DNA of 64,000 nt, taken from Aldehydirespirator sp965205155. Lineage in GTDB: Bacteria; Actinomycetota; Acidimicrobiia; Acidimicrobiales; Aldehydirespiratoraceae. The translations under genes were made by a program, and so were the position numbers. The stretch is from positions 1,116,001 to 1,180,000 of the forward strand of contig OZ242033.1 in NCBI GenBank assembly GCA_965205155.1, given 5' to 3'. Below, piece by piece: positions 1 to 8,762 of this stretch (position 1 is its first letter; each line of letters opens with the position of its first letter). The notes beneath the pieces were generated by a model, which saw nothing but the letters and a program-made list of their open reading frames with translations, was not told the origin of the DNA and did no database searches.

Positions 1-165
1 GATCTCAGCGTGGGCAGGGCAGCAGAACTTCCCCTCGAAGTGGTCCACGACAACGCTCGGTACGTCAAGCACGTCAACGGCTACGTGTTGGTACCCAATC
101 GAACTCTTATGGACGAGGGTACCGATGTGACCGAACGGCTCCGAACAGCCGCTCGCAGCCTGTAG
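1..165 (+). CDS. C-terminal end of an unidentified protein (partial)
   Basis: Frame 1 is open from the window edge to a TAG at 163-165 and gives 54 residues beginning DLSVGRAAELPLEVVHDN. The first part mixes hydrophobic and charged residues and the end is a charged, helix-like tail (TERLRTAARSL). No family is recognisable from so short a piece, and the start lies outside the window. It runs toward the minus-strand gene ending at 489, so the two are convergent. Confidence 0.5.
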   Translation, partial: DLSVGRAAELPLEVVHDNARYVKHVNGYVLVPNRTLMDEGTDVTERLRTAARSL

Positions 166-488
166 CCGAACCAGCGCACCGGGAAACCCCTGACAGGGAC
201 GTGGACCTCCTGCCGGCTACGCTCACTCTAAGCGGGGGCCGTGACGTTATTCGGGCTGCGTGTCCGCTGGCGGCGGATCCAGAACAGTCTCGCAGGGAGG
301 CCGCCCGCTCAGCGATCGAGGAGTGAACTCCTAGGGAGCGATTCGTAGCGAGCTGTGAGCACTAGACGAACCGCTCGGGCTTAGACCGCAGGCCATTCAG
401 GACCGTCTTGATCAGTCGCTGTCGCCATTTGCCGGTCGGCTTGTCGGGATGTGGGTGTCGCCTCAGTGAGCCGGGTTTCGGCGGCTGA
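166..488. other. Intergenic stretch, no gene seen
   Basis: This gap of about 320 bases separates a plus-strand gene end from a minus-strand gene end. I see no convincing ORF, RNA gene, long hairpin or repeat in it. As a convergent intergenic region it may hold transcription terminators, but none has a clear stem plus T-tract. Confidence 0.4.
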
Positions 489-3329
489 CTATGGCTGCGC
501 CGTGAGGAATTCCCGGAAGTCGAGGTCTCCGTGCTTGATGTAGTGGTCGATGATGGCGGCGCGGTTGTTGAGGGTTTCTCCGTCCGAGGCGTCGCTGGTG
601 GCGGCTAAGACGTCTCGAACCTGGTCACGCCAGCTGAGGTGGTCCCAGTCGTTGGCGGCATCCTCCAGCATCCGGAGCGCGAATCGCGTGGCCTCTGCTG
701 GTTTGGTGGCTGCTATTTCAGCGAGGCGGTCCATGACACTGCGACCGAACCATCGACCGCCACCGGGCCTCAACGTGACGTTCAGGCCTTTGAGCGACCA
801 TTGGTCGTCGAACTTGGCGGATGCGAATGTGAGTGCGAATGCGTGTGCTTCATTCTTGTGCGATTCAGGCTCATCGGCGATCACGCCGAGCCGCGCATCC
901 CAAAGATCTTGAATCCGCTGTAGCAGCTGGGTAGGTATGTCTTCTTCGGTGTTACGGAGCGCTCTTCCCAAGAACTCCATGAGGTTCCCGGCGAGTTCGT
1001 CGTCGGCACGCTCGAACCAGCGTTGCAGCAGCGAGGGTTGTAGGCGGCCACGCCAATGGAGCGCGACGAGATGCTCTCCCAGCTTGGCGTCGGCTCGTTC
1101 GTCGTTGGCGAATCCAACGGTGCCTCCGGTGGGGACTCGTTCCACCGCGGCCTCATACTCGTGTTGGAGCACGTCATAGACCGTGTCAAAGGGTGGGCAC
1201 CAGCAGATGTACGTGTCCCAGGCGGCATCGCGCAGCCTCACGTGCTCCGGGGACAAGGGGAGTACTCGAGAGATGTTGGCCAACACCCATCGCTCGTCGA
1301 TCAAGATGAGCCAGGGAAGCCACTTCCCGTAGACGGCCCGCACCGCGAGAGACGGTTCGTTGTCGGGGTCCAGATGCTCGTCGAGCACCGTTCGCACATC
1401 AGGCATCGAGTCGAATCCCTTGGACGTGTCGGCGCCCTGTGCTTCAAGTTCGCGTCGGCACCACAGCGCGTATGCCACAACGGCGTGCATCGCCTTGCCG
1501 CGGTTCGTGTTGATCGACAGTGTCAAGGGACTCATGCTGTCGCTGGCCTCGTCGTCCGGCGATGGGTGCGGATCGCGGGTGAGGCGCTCAAGGACATCCC
1601 AGACTGCTTCGCGCAGTTCGAACGGAATCCGGTTGTCGCGGTCGGCGACTCCCTCTTGGATCAACGACGCGACCTGGCCGCGGGTCCAGCTCCATCCTGC
1701 GTCGCGGTCAAAGACCGGCGTTTCGTTGCGGTGGTCGAAGGGACGCTCCAGCACCGATGCCATCAGGCTCACGGGTTGGTCCCATGGGATCGAGGCACCT
1801 GTCTTGATGGCTGTCTCGAGTCCACCGAAGAAGCTGCGAACATAGGTCGGGTCCAGTGCCTCGATCCGGCTCGCCGCAGCGGCGAAGTCGGCGGCGCGTT
1901 CTGACACAGCCTCCTGGAAGGCGCGGCCGAGGCCCTCCATGGAAGGAGCGAAGACCCGCTCGGCTCCTTCGCCGGGACGCCAGGAAGCCAAGAATTCGAT
2001 GACCTCGACCGGGGACTGCGCGTTCATCTCCTCAGCAGTGAGGGGACTCACGGGTCCGACCCAGCTCGCGGCCTCTGCCATGAGGTCCGGGGATACAACC
2101 TCCCCGTGTGTCGCCAGGAGTTCGCAGTATCGCTCTGCTTCGTCGCCCGAGAGGTGGTCAGCGACAATGCTCAGCCAGTCGCGCTCCCATTGCTCGGCGT
2201 AGGCGGTCTCGTCCTCGGGCTGGAGGTGGTCGAGGTTGGGTCCGGCGCGTACCCAGTCCAGGAATGTCCTTTGCGCTGCGGGGGGTGCTTCGCCAAATCG
2301 GGACCGAAGCAGCCCTGCGTACTCGTGCTTGAGGCGGTAGTCGTCGAAAATTGCCCTGTTCGCGATGCGTGCGGCCACGAGTTCGGCGCCGCCTGAGGCA
2401 ACGGCGAGGACGTGCAGCGCAATGCGGCGATGCAGAGCGGTCTCGGATTCGAGCATCTGCACGACATCTCGGAGATCCTCCTCGGGAGCTTCGGACAAGC
2501 GCACGGCCGCGTCGCGCACGGCGGTCACGAGCACACCACGGACGCTGCGATCCCACTCCTGCGAACGGTCTATGGCCGGTCTCCAGACCACGGAATGGCC
2601 ATCGGAATCAGCAGGCTCGTCCTCGCTCCTGGAGAACTCGACCGCCTCAGAGAGCAGCGAGGAGAACAGCCTGACGCCGTCTAGGCGCGCCGCGTCGACT
2701 AGGTCCGGCAGGATCTTCCTAGTCGCTTGGTCGTACTCCCACTCCGAGAGCCGCCCGACCGGCTCGGGCGGCAGCGCGGGGATCTTGTTCTCCTGGGCAC
2801 TGCCGGATGCTGGTGGGCTGCGCTCAAGCGTCAAGAGTCCTCTAGCAGCGCTTAGCCCCTGTTTGATCTCTCCCTCGCGCATGAGGCGACAAACAACTGC
2901 TGCGGCCTCATCGGCGAAATGGTCGATGAAGCCTGCGGCGTTAGGATCAGCGATCCATTCTACGGTCTTTGGCCCGAGTCGCCGGAACTGTTCTGGCGGA
3001 AGGGCTCGAACGCACTCAAGCAGAATGGCTGTCACTCTCGGGTTGGCCGAGGGCCGCGACCTCTCAAGGACCGCAGAGACAGCATCGGGATCTTCAGGTG
3101 CCATTCGAGCGAGGTAGCGACCCTCGGGCCACGGCGGGAACTGCACATAGCCAGGCTCGTCAGCCTCCACCAGATCCGGCGGATCGTCGAACACGCCCTC
3201 GTTCGCAAGTGCAGGAACCCACCTGGGATTCTCCAGACGGTCAAGGAAGTACGCCCGATTCTCGAAACGAGTCGCCAGCATTCTCCACTGGGCGAGTTCC
3301 GCGTCAGTAGGTGCAGTCCAGTCGTTCAT
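489..3329 (-). CDS. Large helical protein of unknown function, second gene of a two-gene accessory operon
   Basis: This 946-residue protein has an ATG start at 3327-3329. It has no signal peptide or membrane segment and is rich in Leu, Ala, Trp and Glu, with many amphipathic helix-like stretches suggesting an alpha-solenoid (HEAT/TPR-like) fold. No nucleotide-binding or nuclease motif was found. A central segment contains INTNRGKAMHAVVAYALW, which may be a family signature. The start overlaps the stop of the upstream 240-aa gene by 4 nt (ATGA), so the two are probably translated together. It lies beside a restriction-modification pair in DNA of lower GC than the rest of the window. A role in phage defence is inferred from context only; I do not recognise the family. 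Confidence 0.7.
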   Translation of the reverse strand: MNDWTAPTDAELAQWRMLATRFENRAYFLDRLENPRWVPALANEGVFDDPPDLVEADEPGYVQFPPWPEGRYLARMAPEDPDAVSAVLERSRPSANPRVTAILLECVRALPPEQFRRLGPKTVEWIADPNAAGFIDHFADEAAAVVCRLMREGEIKQGLSAARGLLTLERSPPASGSAQENKIPALPPEPVGRLSEWEYDQATRKILPDLVDAARLDGVRLFSSLLSEAVEFSRSEDEPADSDGHSVVWRPAIDRSQEWDRSVRGVLVTAVRDAAVRLSEAPEEDLRDVVQMLESETALHRRIALHVLAVASGGAELVAARIANRAIFDDYRLKHEYAGLLRSRFGEAPPAAQRTFLDWVRAGPNLDHLQPEDETAYAEQWERDWLSIVADHLSGDEAERYCELLATHGEVVSPDLMAEAASWVGPVSPLTAEEMNAQSPVEVIEFLASWRPGEGAERVFAPSMEGLGRAFQEAVSERAADFAAAASRIEALDPTYVRSFFGGLETAIKTGASIPWDQPVSLMASVLERPFDHRNETPVFDRDAGWSWTRGQVASLIQEGVADRDNRIPFELREAVWDVLERLTRDPHPSPDDEASDSMSPLTLSINTNRGKAMHAVVAYALWCRRELEAQGADTSKGFDSMPDVRTVLDEHLDPDNEPSLAVRAVYGKWLPWLILIDERWVLANISRVLPLSPEHVRLRDAAWDTYICWCPPFDTVYDVLQHEYEAAVERVPTGGTVGFANDERADAKLGEHLVALHWRGRLQPSLLQRWFERADDELAGNLMEFLGRALRNTEEDIPTQLLQRIQDLWDARLGVIADEPESHKNEAHAFALTFASAKFDDQWSLKGLNVTLRPGGGRWFGRSVMDRLAEIAATKPAEATRFALRMLEDAANDWDHLSWRDQVRDVLAATSDASDGETLNNRAAIIDHYIKHGDLDFREFLTAQP

Positions 3330-4048
3330 CGCCTGTTCGTCCCATCCAGCAGTCTGTCAAGCTCATCCAGATTCTCGTACGAAGGCCTAGAGATGGCCAT
3401 CAGCTCCTGCTCGAACGCATAGAACTTCGCCACCCACTCCTCGTCTGCCCCCGCTGGCAGCGGATCGTCCCTCGCATGTGCAAACTTGTGCGCCTCGCGA
3501 GTCCGCCTCCCCCAGTTCCTGCTTACGTATGACGGGTTGGAACCCAACTCGTTCAACGCACCAAACCCGGCCCTCTCGCGAGCCTCTCTGTTCGCCTCGG
3601 CCTCGCTGTGGGCCGCTACCAGCTTCCCCACCGACACCAGCAACCCAACGGACACTTCATGGCGTCTGGGACCCGACGCAGACGGCGCAGATTCCTCCGA
3701 CAGCCACAGCCGTCCATCCTCCGGGAGACCCTCAGCGAGCCACCGGCCGCGGATCGTGTCGGTAAGGTCGCGGTAACCCGCGCCTCGCTTCTCGACCTTG
3801 GGGCCGAGCGCACCAGGAAGACGATTCCGGATCTCGCGAATCGCGTGAGCGATGAAGTGCACCCGACCCGGGAAGCTACCAAGCCCGACCAGCCACAGAG
3901 CCCCCCTGTAGAGAGGCTCGAGCGCAGGCGCGTATCTGTTTAGCCAACCCACGAGCGCAACTCGTTCAGGCGTCCACCCAGATTCCCCATCTCCATCCGG
4001 TCCCCCCAACGCACACCGATCGTCTTCAGGCGAGCCGGGATCGAGCAC
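3326..4048 (-). CDS. Unknown protein, first gene of the two-gene accessory operon
   Basis: This 240-residue protein starts with GTG at 4046-4048; an in-frame TGA lies three codons upstream, which limits the start. An early hydrophobic helix (residues about 30-60, ALVGWLNRYAPALEPLYRGALWLVGLG) is followed by FIAHAIREIRNRLP. The C-terminal half includes RTREAHKFAHARDD, which fits the loose Rx4H pattern of HEPN-type RNases, but this is weak. Its stop overlaps the start of the 946-aa gene by 4 nt. It could be the small effector or adaptor partner of that protein. No confident family assignment. Confidence 0.65.
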   Translation of the reverse strand: MLDPGSPEDDRCALGGPDGDGESGWTPERVALVGWLNRYAPALEPLYRGALWLVGLGSFPGRVHFIAHAIREIRNRLPGALGPKVEKRGAGYRDLTDTIRGRWLAEGLPEDGRLWLSEESAPSASGPRRHEVSVGLLVSVGKLVAAHSEAEANREARERAGFGALNELGSNPSYVSRNWGRRTREAHKFAHARDDPLPAGADEEWVAKFYAFEQELMAISRPSYENLDELDRLLDGTNRR

Positions 4049-4252
4049 GAGCCATCATGCCCACCCGAGCTGTCATCAACCACCTGCTCCACACATCACG
4101 CCCTGAACGACCACCCAGAGACCACTGGTCGCTACAGGTCTACGCTCGCTCTAGAGCCGTGAATCGGCTACGGCTACTTCACCTCTGACGCGTCTCGGTG
4201 TCTTTGCCCCAGCCTGTGGGCTGTCGGGCTCCCTTCAAGACGAATACTCACC

Positions 4253-6370
4253 TCACGCGAATTGACATGGGTGTTGCTCCGGCCATCGTCTGCAAGCATC
4301 TTCGGCGAGCTTGACTACCTCAGCCAAGATCTGATCCTGGCTAAGGGCAGTGTTCGGATGCGTCGACAGTGCGAGCACCGATCCGGACACCACCGACCGC
4401 ACATCGCCGAGACCGACGTTGATGCCGTGCCTGCTAAGGCTCGCGAGACGCTCCTCAGCTAGCCTCGCTGCCTGGTGTGGTGTCGTGGCAAGGTATTGGG
4501 TTCCGCTTGCTAGATCTTCTGCTGATCGACAGACAACCAGTGAGTCGAGGTTGTTGGGATGTCTCGCTCCACTCTTTGTGGAACTCGTGGACATCTCAGC
4601 CTTGACAGGCTGGATGCTGGTAACGCTGAAGCCGCTGTCTATCAAGGCTCGGGTTACGGCGAGCCAAGCTTCGGTGGTTCCATGGTGAAAGGAGAAGACC
4701 ATCATGCCCTCACGCTTGAGCACCCTTGCTCCCTCCTTGAAGACCCGAGCAAGGGCGTCGCCGAACAGGGCAACATCCGTATTCTGGACCTCAAGGTCGG
4801 AACGGGTGGTACAGAGATTGGCCTCGTACTCGCGATGTGGCTTGATCTGCTTCAGCCATGCATGAAAGAAATCTGCAAGTTCAGAGTAATGCACATTGTT
4901 GAAGTATGGCGGGTCAGTCACGATCATGTCGAATGTCTCGTTGTTGTGTGCAAGGCTTGAAGCGTCACCGACTATGGCTTCCCATCCGATGGAAGAGTCC
5001 AAGGGCCGTGAGATTCCGGTTCGCCGGGTCGCTGTGTCATTGGAGACGACGATGTCGTGCGGAGCTAACTTGTACTTGTGGGCTCTCAAGATTCGAGAAC
5101 GAAACAGAGTACTGAATGACCCCGATGACTTGGGAGTGCCCCAAGGGTGAGCTTCGAGCGGAGTGCGCTCCGGCTTCAGGACGTGGTTGCTGAACATATG
5201 ACGAACCGCACCGGTGCCCTCACCCTTGTATGAGCAGAACAGGTTATTGAATTCCAGCGTTCCCGAAAAGAGCGTGCATAGAGCTTCACGTTCTGGCGAG
5301 TCATATAGATCGCGCACGGACGCACCGAGCAAACCGAGACAATAGAGTTGCCTTGCATTAAAGAACTTATCCCAGCTATTGAAGCCCCATCGGATTGCCT
5401 GCCTTGTGTTGTATCCATCATCTAGCGACCCGTCAGGGACGACGATGCGATCTTGGTGTGCCTGAAGCAACTGCGCTGATCGTCGATATAGATCGACATC
5501 AAACTGATCGATAGACTCATAGTGCTTCTGGTTGTCGCGCCATGTGAGCTTCGCATACATTCGGTATTCTGGACGCCGCCCTTCGAGAGCGTCGATGATC
5601 CGCGAGACATGGCTGTTGCGGCAGGTGACAGCGTCTCGTTTGACCGGCGCGGGAATATCCAATGGATGCCCGTTGCTACAGTGACCAAGAGACTCCTGGT
5701 TGAGGTTCACTTGTTCGACTGCATTGCAATCTGGGCAGATTGCTCGGGCCTCGGGATGTCGGCGCGGATACGCGTGCCTAGCGAATACATAGTCGGAGAA
5801 CAGATCAATTGGATCCGCGCATATCGGACAGTGAGCCTGAGCTACCCAGAAGTAGTACAACACCGGGTCGCCGTGTCGGTCGATGTGCAGCGCGTCGATC
5901 TCGCTGCGACATGCCACTTCCACTTCGGCCATCATCCGGATCAGGACGTCTTCGTTCCAGTTGCGAAGTGCTTGACGTTGGACAAGTCCGGCTACGGGGT
6001 TGATATCCACGCCCGTGCAAGAAGCTCCGAGCTTCTGCGCTTCCACGAGAGTCGTGCCCGAACCGGCGAAGGGATCAAGGACCCGGATGCCTTGGAGGTC
6101 GAGTCCATCATTCAATCGATGAAGGACCTCGTCACTGTCTTTGCTGTATGCTGCCACGAGCACGGAGCGGAATACGGTGCCCAATCGCTGTGCCCACCAC
6201 TTATGTGTATGTGATGCAGGTCGATGAACCTCCTTGCGCCAAGACTCGGCCTGCGCTGCAATGCTGACTTGAACATTCGGGAAATCGCGCTCAAGGGCGC
6301 TATTCAGCGGAGGCGTTCCACACAATTGATCAATTGATTCGGATGATGAAGACAACTCTAGTCTGCTCAT
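4253..6370 (-). CDS. DNA methyltransferase with inserted zinc ribbon (modification subunit)
   Basis: This 705-residue protein has the SAM-binding motif DPFAGSGTT at residues 99-107 followed by GVDINP, and the catalytic motif DPPY at 486-489. Motif I therefore precedes motif IV. Between them are three Cys/His clusters (CPIC about 181, CPDC about 212, CSNGH about 231) forming a zinc ribbon. The N-terminus has HKWWAQRLGTVFRSV, like zinc-ribbon adenine methylases (COG1743 type). It should methylate an exocyclic amino group (N6-A or N4-C) in a specific site to protect host DNA. Its ATG start overlaps the stop of the upstream nuclease gene by 4 nt, as expected for a restriction-modification operon. 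The base composition is less GC-rich than the core genome here. Confidence 0.88.
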   Translation of the reverse strand: MSRLELSSSSESIDQLCGTPPLNSALERDFPNVQVSIAAQAESWRKEVHRPASHTHKWWAQRLGTVFRSVLVAAYSKDSDEVLHRLNDGLDLQGIRVLDPFAGSGTTLVEAQKLGASCTGVDINPVAGLVQRQALRNWNEDVLIRMMAEVEVACRSEIDALHIDRHGDPVLYYFWVAQAHCPICADPIDLFSDYVFARHAYPRRHPEARAICPDCNAVEQVNLNQESLGHCSNGHPLDIPAPVKRDAVTCRNSHVSRIIDALEGRRPEYRMYAKLTWRDNQKHYESIDQFDVDLYRRSAQLLQAHQDRIVVPDGSLDDGYNTRQAIRWGFNSWDKFFNARQLYCLGLLGASVRDLYDSPEREALCTLFSGTLEFNNLFCSYKGEGTGAVRHMFSNHVLKPERTPLEAHPWGTPKSSGSFSTLFRSRILRAHKYKLAPHDIVVSNDTATRRTGISRPLDSSIGWEAIVGDASSLAHNNETFDMIVTDPPYFNNVHYSELADFFHAWLKQIKPHREYEANLCTTRSDLEVQNTDVALFGDALARVFKEGARVLKREGMMVFSFHHGTTEAWLAVTRALIDSGFSVTSIQPVKAEMSTSSTKSGARHPNNLDSLVVCRSAEDLASGTQYLATTPHQAARLAEERLASLSRHGINVGLGDVRSVVSGSVLALSTHPNTALSQDQILAEVVKLAEDACRRWPEQHPCQFA

Positions 6371-7221
6371 GGCGTGTCTTCCATGGCAGGCTCAAAGTCC
6401 TCGTGGCATCGATAGGCAATAAATCTGTGTTCAGCATCACTCTTAGGGTTCGTGTCGAGTTTGGCTTCAAGATCATTCGATCTCAGATCGAACTCGTAGG
6501 CCAACAGAGAGTATGCCGACTCCTTCCGAAGAAACTGAGAGACTGGTTTGAGTTGTTCGTTTTCGATACTCATGTCGTCTGGCAAGATGAGTGTACGCCG
6601 GAACGACGTTCCATCAAGCAAGGCGAATGGTGTAGGCACAACGTACATCTTGCGATCTCGAATCATGATGTCGCCATAACTGCCAAATCCCTTTACGCTC
6701 CTATTCTGATGCACATAGTCGCGGTCAGCGTTCAAGAGATCGCCATGGCACAGCACAAGATCGAGGACGGGATACTCGTTGCTACCGGTCACCTTGGGAT
6801 AACGGCCGAACACATAGTAGATCGTTCTTCCATCGTGCAGACCTGTGGGGATGTTGCTGTTGGCATCGAAAGTCGCGACTCGTCCGGGATGGGCGAGCCC
6901 TTTGATCTCGAAGCCTTCGGGCGAGTCGGCCAGCGTGACGTCGGGGTACGAGTTTCTTCCATTGACAGTGTGCTCGATGTTCGCTTCTCGGAGCCTGGCT
7001 TGAAACCACTCTTGGAAATGGAACTCCTTGTCGCGGGCGCCCTCGCGCGTGATCAGCACATTGCGTCGGATGGCGTCATCTAGCGCGAGGTACACCTCCT
7101 CAACCTGTTGCTCCACGCTGATTCCATCCTCCGGTGCTCGTGTCGGGTCGATCGATGCGGTCAAGGTAGGACGGTACCGGATGTTCGCCGGAGGTTGGTG
7201 TACCGACGAGTTCCATCCCAC
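6367..7221 (-). CDS. Probable PD-(D/E)XK restriction endonuclease
   Basis: This 284-residue protein (GTG start) shows a PD-(D/E)XK nuclease core: an upstream Glu-containing helix (HFQEWFQARL, about 68-77), PD at 93-94 and EIK at 105-107, giving YPDV...GFEIKG. It lies directly upstream of, and overlaps by 4 nt, the zinc-ribbon DNA methylase, so it is most likely the cleaving partner of a type II-like restriction system. I cannot name the recognition site or a known enzyme family. It is the first gene of this minus-strand operon, divergent from the amidohydrolase at 7392. Confidence 0.75.
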   Translation of the reverse strand: MGWNSSVHQPPANIRYRPTLTASIDPTRAPEDGISVEQQVEEVYLALDDAIRRNVLITREGARDKEFHFQEWFQARLREANIEHTVNGRNSYPDVTLADSPEGFEIKGLAHPGRVATFDANSNIPTGLHDGRTIYYVFGRYPKVTGSNEYPVLDLVLCHGDLLNADRDYVHQNRSVKGFGSYGDIMIRDRKMYVVPTPFALLDGTSFRRTLILPDDMSIENEQLKPVSQFLRKESAYSLLAYEFDLRSNDLEAKLDTNPKSDAEHRFIAYRCHEDFEPAMEDTP

Positions 7222-7391
7222 AGGGGCGCTTCATCGTCGAGCACCTGGAGCCTCCGGTGTCGATGGGCGGCGATGGTCCCAGCTGGGGATGATGCCGTCA
7301 CTGACTGCTGGCCGCGGCGCTCAAAGGCCAAGAGGTCGTGGCGCGATCAGCGGGCTATCGGCGATCCGGCCCGTCGAGTTAGCGTAGACGC

Positions 7392-8762
7392 GTGCATGGA
7401 TCCGGAAGCCGGGGCGAGATCATCGGGGCGGACTGGGCCGTGACCGCGGCGCTGGACGAGTCCCGCCGACGCTGGGCGGTGCGCGTCGTCGACGGCCTGA
7501 TCGACGACTCCGGACCGGTCCGCGAACTGCGGGCCCGCTACCCCGCCGACGACTTCTGCGACGGCTCGGGCTGCGTGCTGCTGCCCGGCTTCGTCAACGC
7601 GCACGTGCACCTGTACGGGGTGCTGGCCCACGGCGTTCCGGCCCCAGCGGCGCCGGTCGCCGACTTCTGGGGCTTCCTGGATGACTACTGGTGGCCACTG
7701 GTGGAGAACGCCCTCGACCACGAGATGATCGCGGCCGCGGCCGCCTGGGTGACCGCCGATCTGGCCGCCGGCGGCACGACCAGCTTCTTCGACATCCTCG
7801 AAGCCCCCAACGCCCTGCCCGGCGCGCTGTTCGCGCAGCGTGAGGCCGTGGCCGGCAGCGGGCTGCGAGGGGTGCTGTCGTTCGAGGCCACCGAGCGGAT
7901 GGGTGAGGCCAACGGCCAGGCCGGCCTGGACGAGAACCTCGGTTTCATCGAGGACTGCCGGGCACGCGCCGCGAGCGAAGGCGCCGGGCGCGACGGCCGG
8001 GTGTCGGGCGCCATGTGCATCCACACCACCTTCACTTGCGGAGAGCCCTTCATCCGCCAGGCCTTCGATGCGGCTGCCGACCTGGACGTGTTCTGCCACG
8101 CCCATGTGAACGAGGGAGTCCATGAGGGGCAGTGGTGCACCGAGCACCATGGCATGCGGACCCTGGAGTTCTACGACCGCATCGGGGTGGCCTCGCCCCG
8201 CTTCCAGGCCAGCCAGTGCGTGCAGCTGTCGCCCCGCGAGATCGACATCATCGCCGAGTCCGGCATCAGGGTCTCGCACATGCCGCTCTCGAACTGCGAG
8301 GTGGGCGGCGGGATCGCGCCCGTACTCGAGATGCTGGAACGGGGAGTCACCGTGGGACTCGGCTCCGACGGCTATCTCAACGACATGTTCGCGGTGATGA
8401 GGGGCGCGTTCCTGCTGCACCGGGCGGCCACCCTCGACCCCGGCGCGATCAGCGCGGCCACCGTGCTGCATCTGGCCACCGAGGGATCTGCCCGCACCCT
8501 GGGACTGGAGCGGGTGGGGCGGCTGGAGCCGGGGTGGCACGCCGACCTGCAGCTGGTCGACCTGGAGGGCCCCGGGGGCTTGCCCACCCCGGTGGAGGCC
8601 CACAACCTGCTGGACCAGTTGGTGCTGTGGCGCAGTGCCTCCCATGTGCGCAACGTGATGGTGGGAGGGGAGTGGGTCGTCGACGGCGGCGAGGTGATCG
8701 GCGCCGACATGGACAAGCTGCGCGCCCATACCCTCGAACAGGCTGCGAGGCTGTGGTCGTGA
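7392..8762 (+). CDS. SsnA/guanine-deaminase-like amidohydrolase
   Basis: This 456-residue cytosolic hydrolase belongs to the ATZ/TRZ branch of the amidohydrolase superfamily. The metal motif HVH is at 71-73 (PGFVNAHVH), HAH at 236-238 and the catalytic Asp in GSDG at about 326. In the usual AHC/AHG segment before the fourth strand ligand it reads ASQCVQLS, so the expected His is Gln (about 275). It overlaps the next gene (xdhC) by 4 nt, and yqeB follows. SsnA, XdhC and YqeB homologues occur together in (selenium-dependent) molybdenum hydroxylase clusters, so it probably acts in purine or related N-heterocycle turnover. Start chosen at GTG 7392; no better start is near. Confidence 0.8.
   Translation: MHGSGSRGEIIGADWAVTAALDESRRRWAVRVVDGLIDDSGPVRELRARYPADDFCDGSGCVLLPGFVNAHVHLYGVLAHGVPAPAAPVADFWGFLDDYWWPLVENALDHEMIAAAAAWVTADLAAGGTTSFFDILEAPNALPGALFAQREAVAGSGLRGVLSFEATERMGEANGQAGLDENLGFIEDCRARAASEGAGRDGRVSGAMCIHTTFTCGEPFIRQAFDAAADLDVFCHAHVNEGVHEGQWCTEHHGMRTLEFYDRIGVASPRFQASQCVQLSPREIDIIAESGIRVSHMPLSNCEVGGGIAPVLEMLERGVTVGLGSDGYLNDMFAVMRGAFLLHRAATLDPGAISAATVLHLATEGSARTLGLERVGRLEPGWHADLQLVDLEGPGGLPTPVEAHNLLDQLVLWRSASHVRNVMVGGEWVVDGGEVIGADMDKLRAHTLEQAARLWS

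Noticed and set aside
7347..8729. 460-codon minus-strand open frame
   Set aside because: Antisense to the amidohydrolase gene, which has clear metal motifs.
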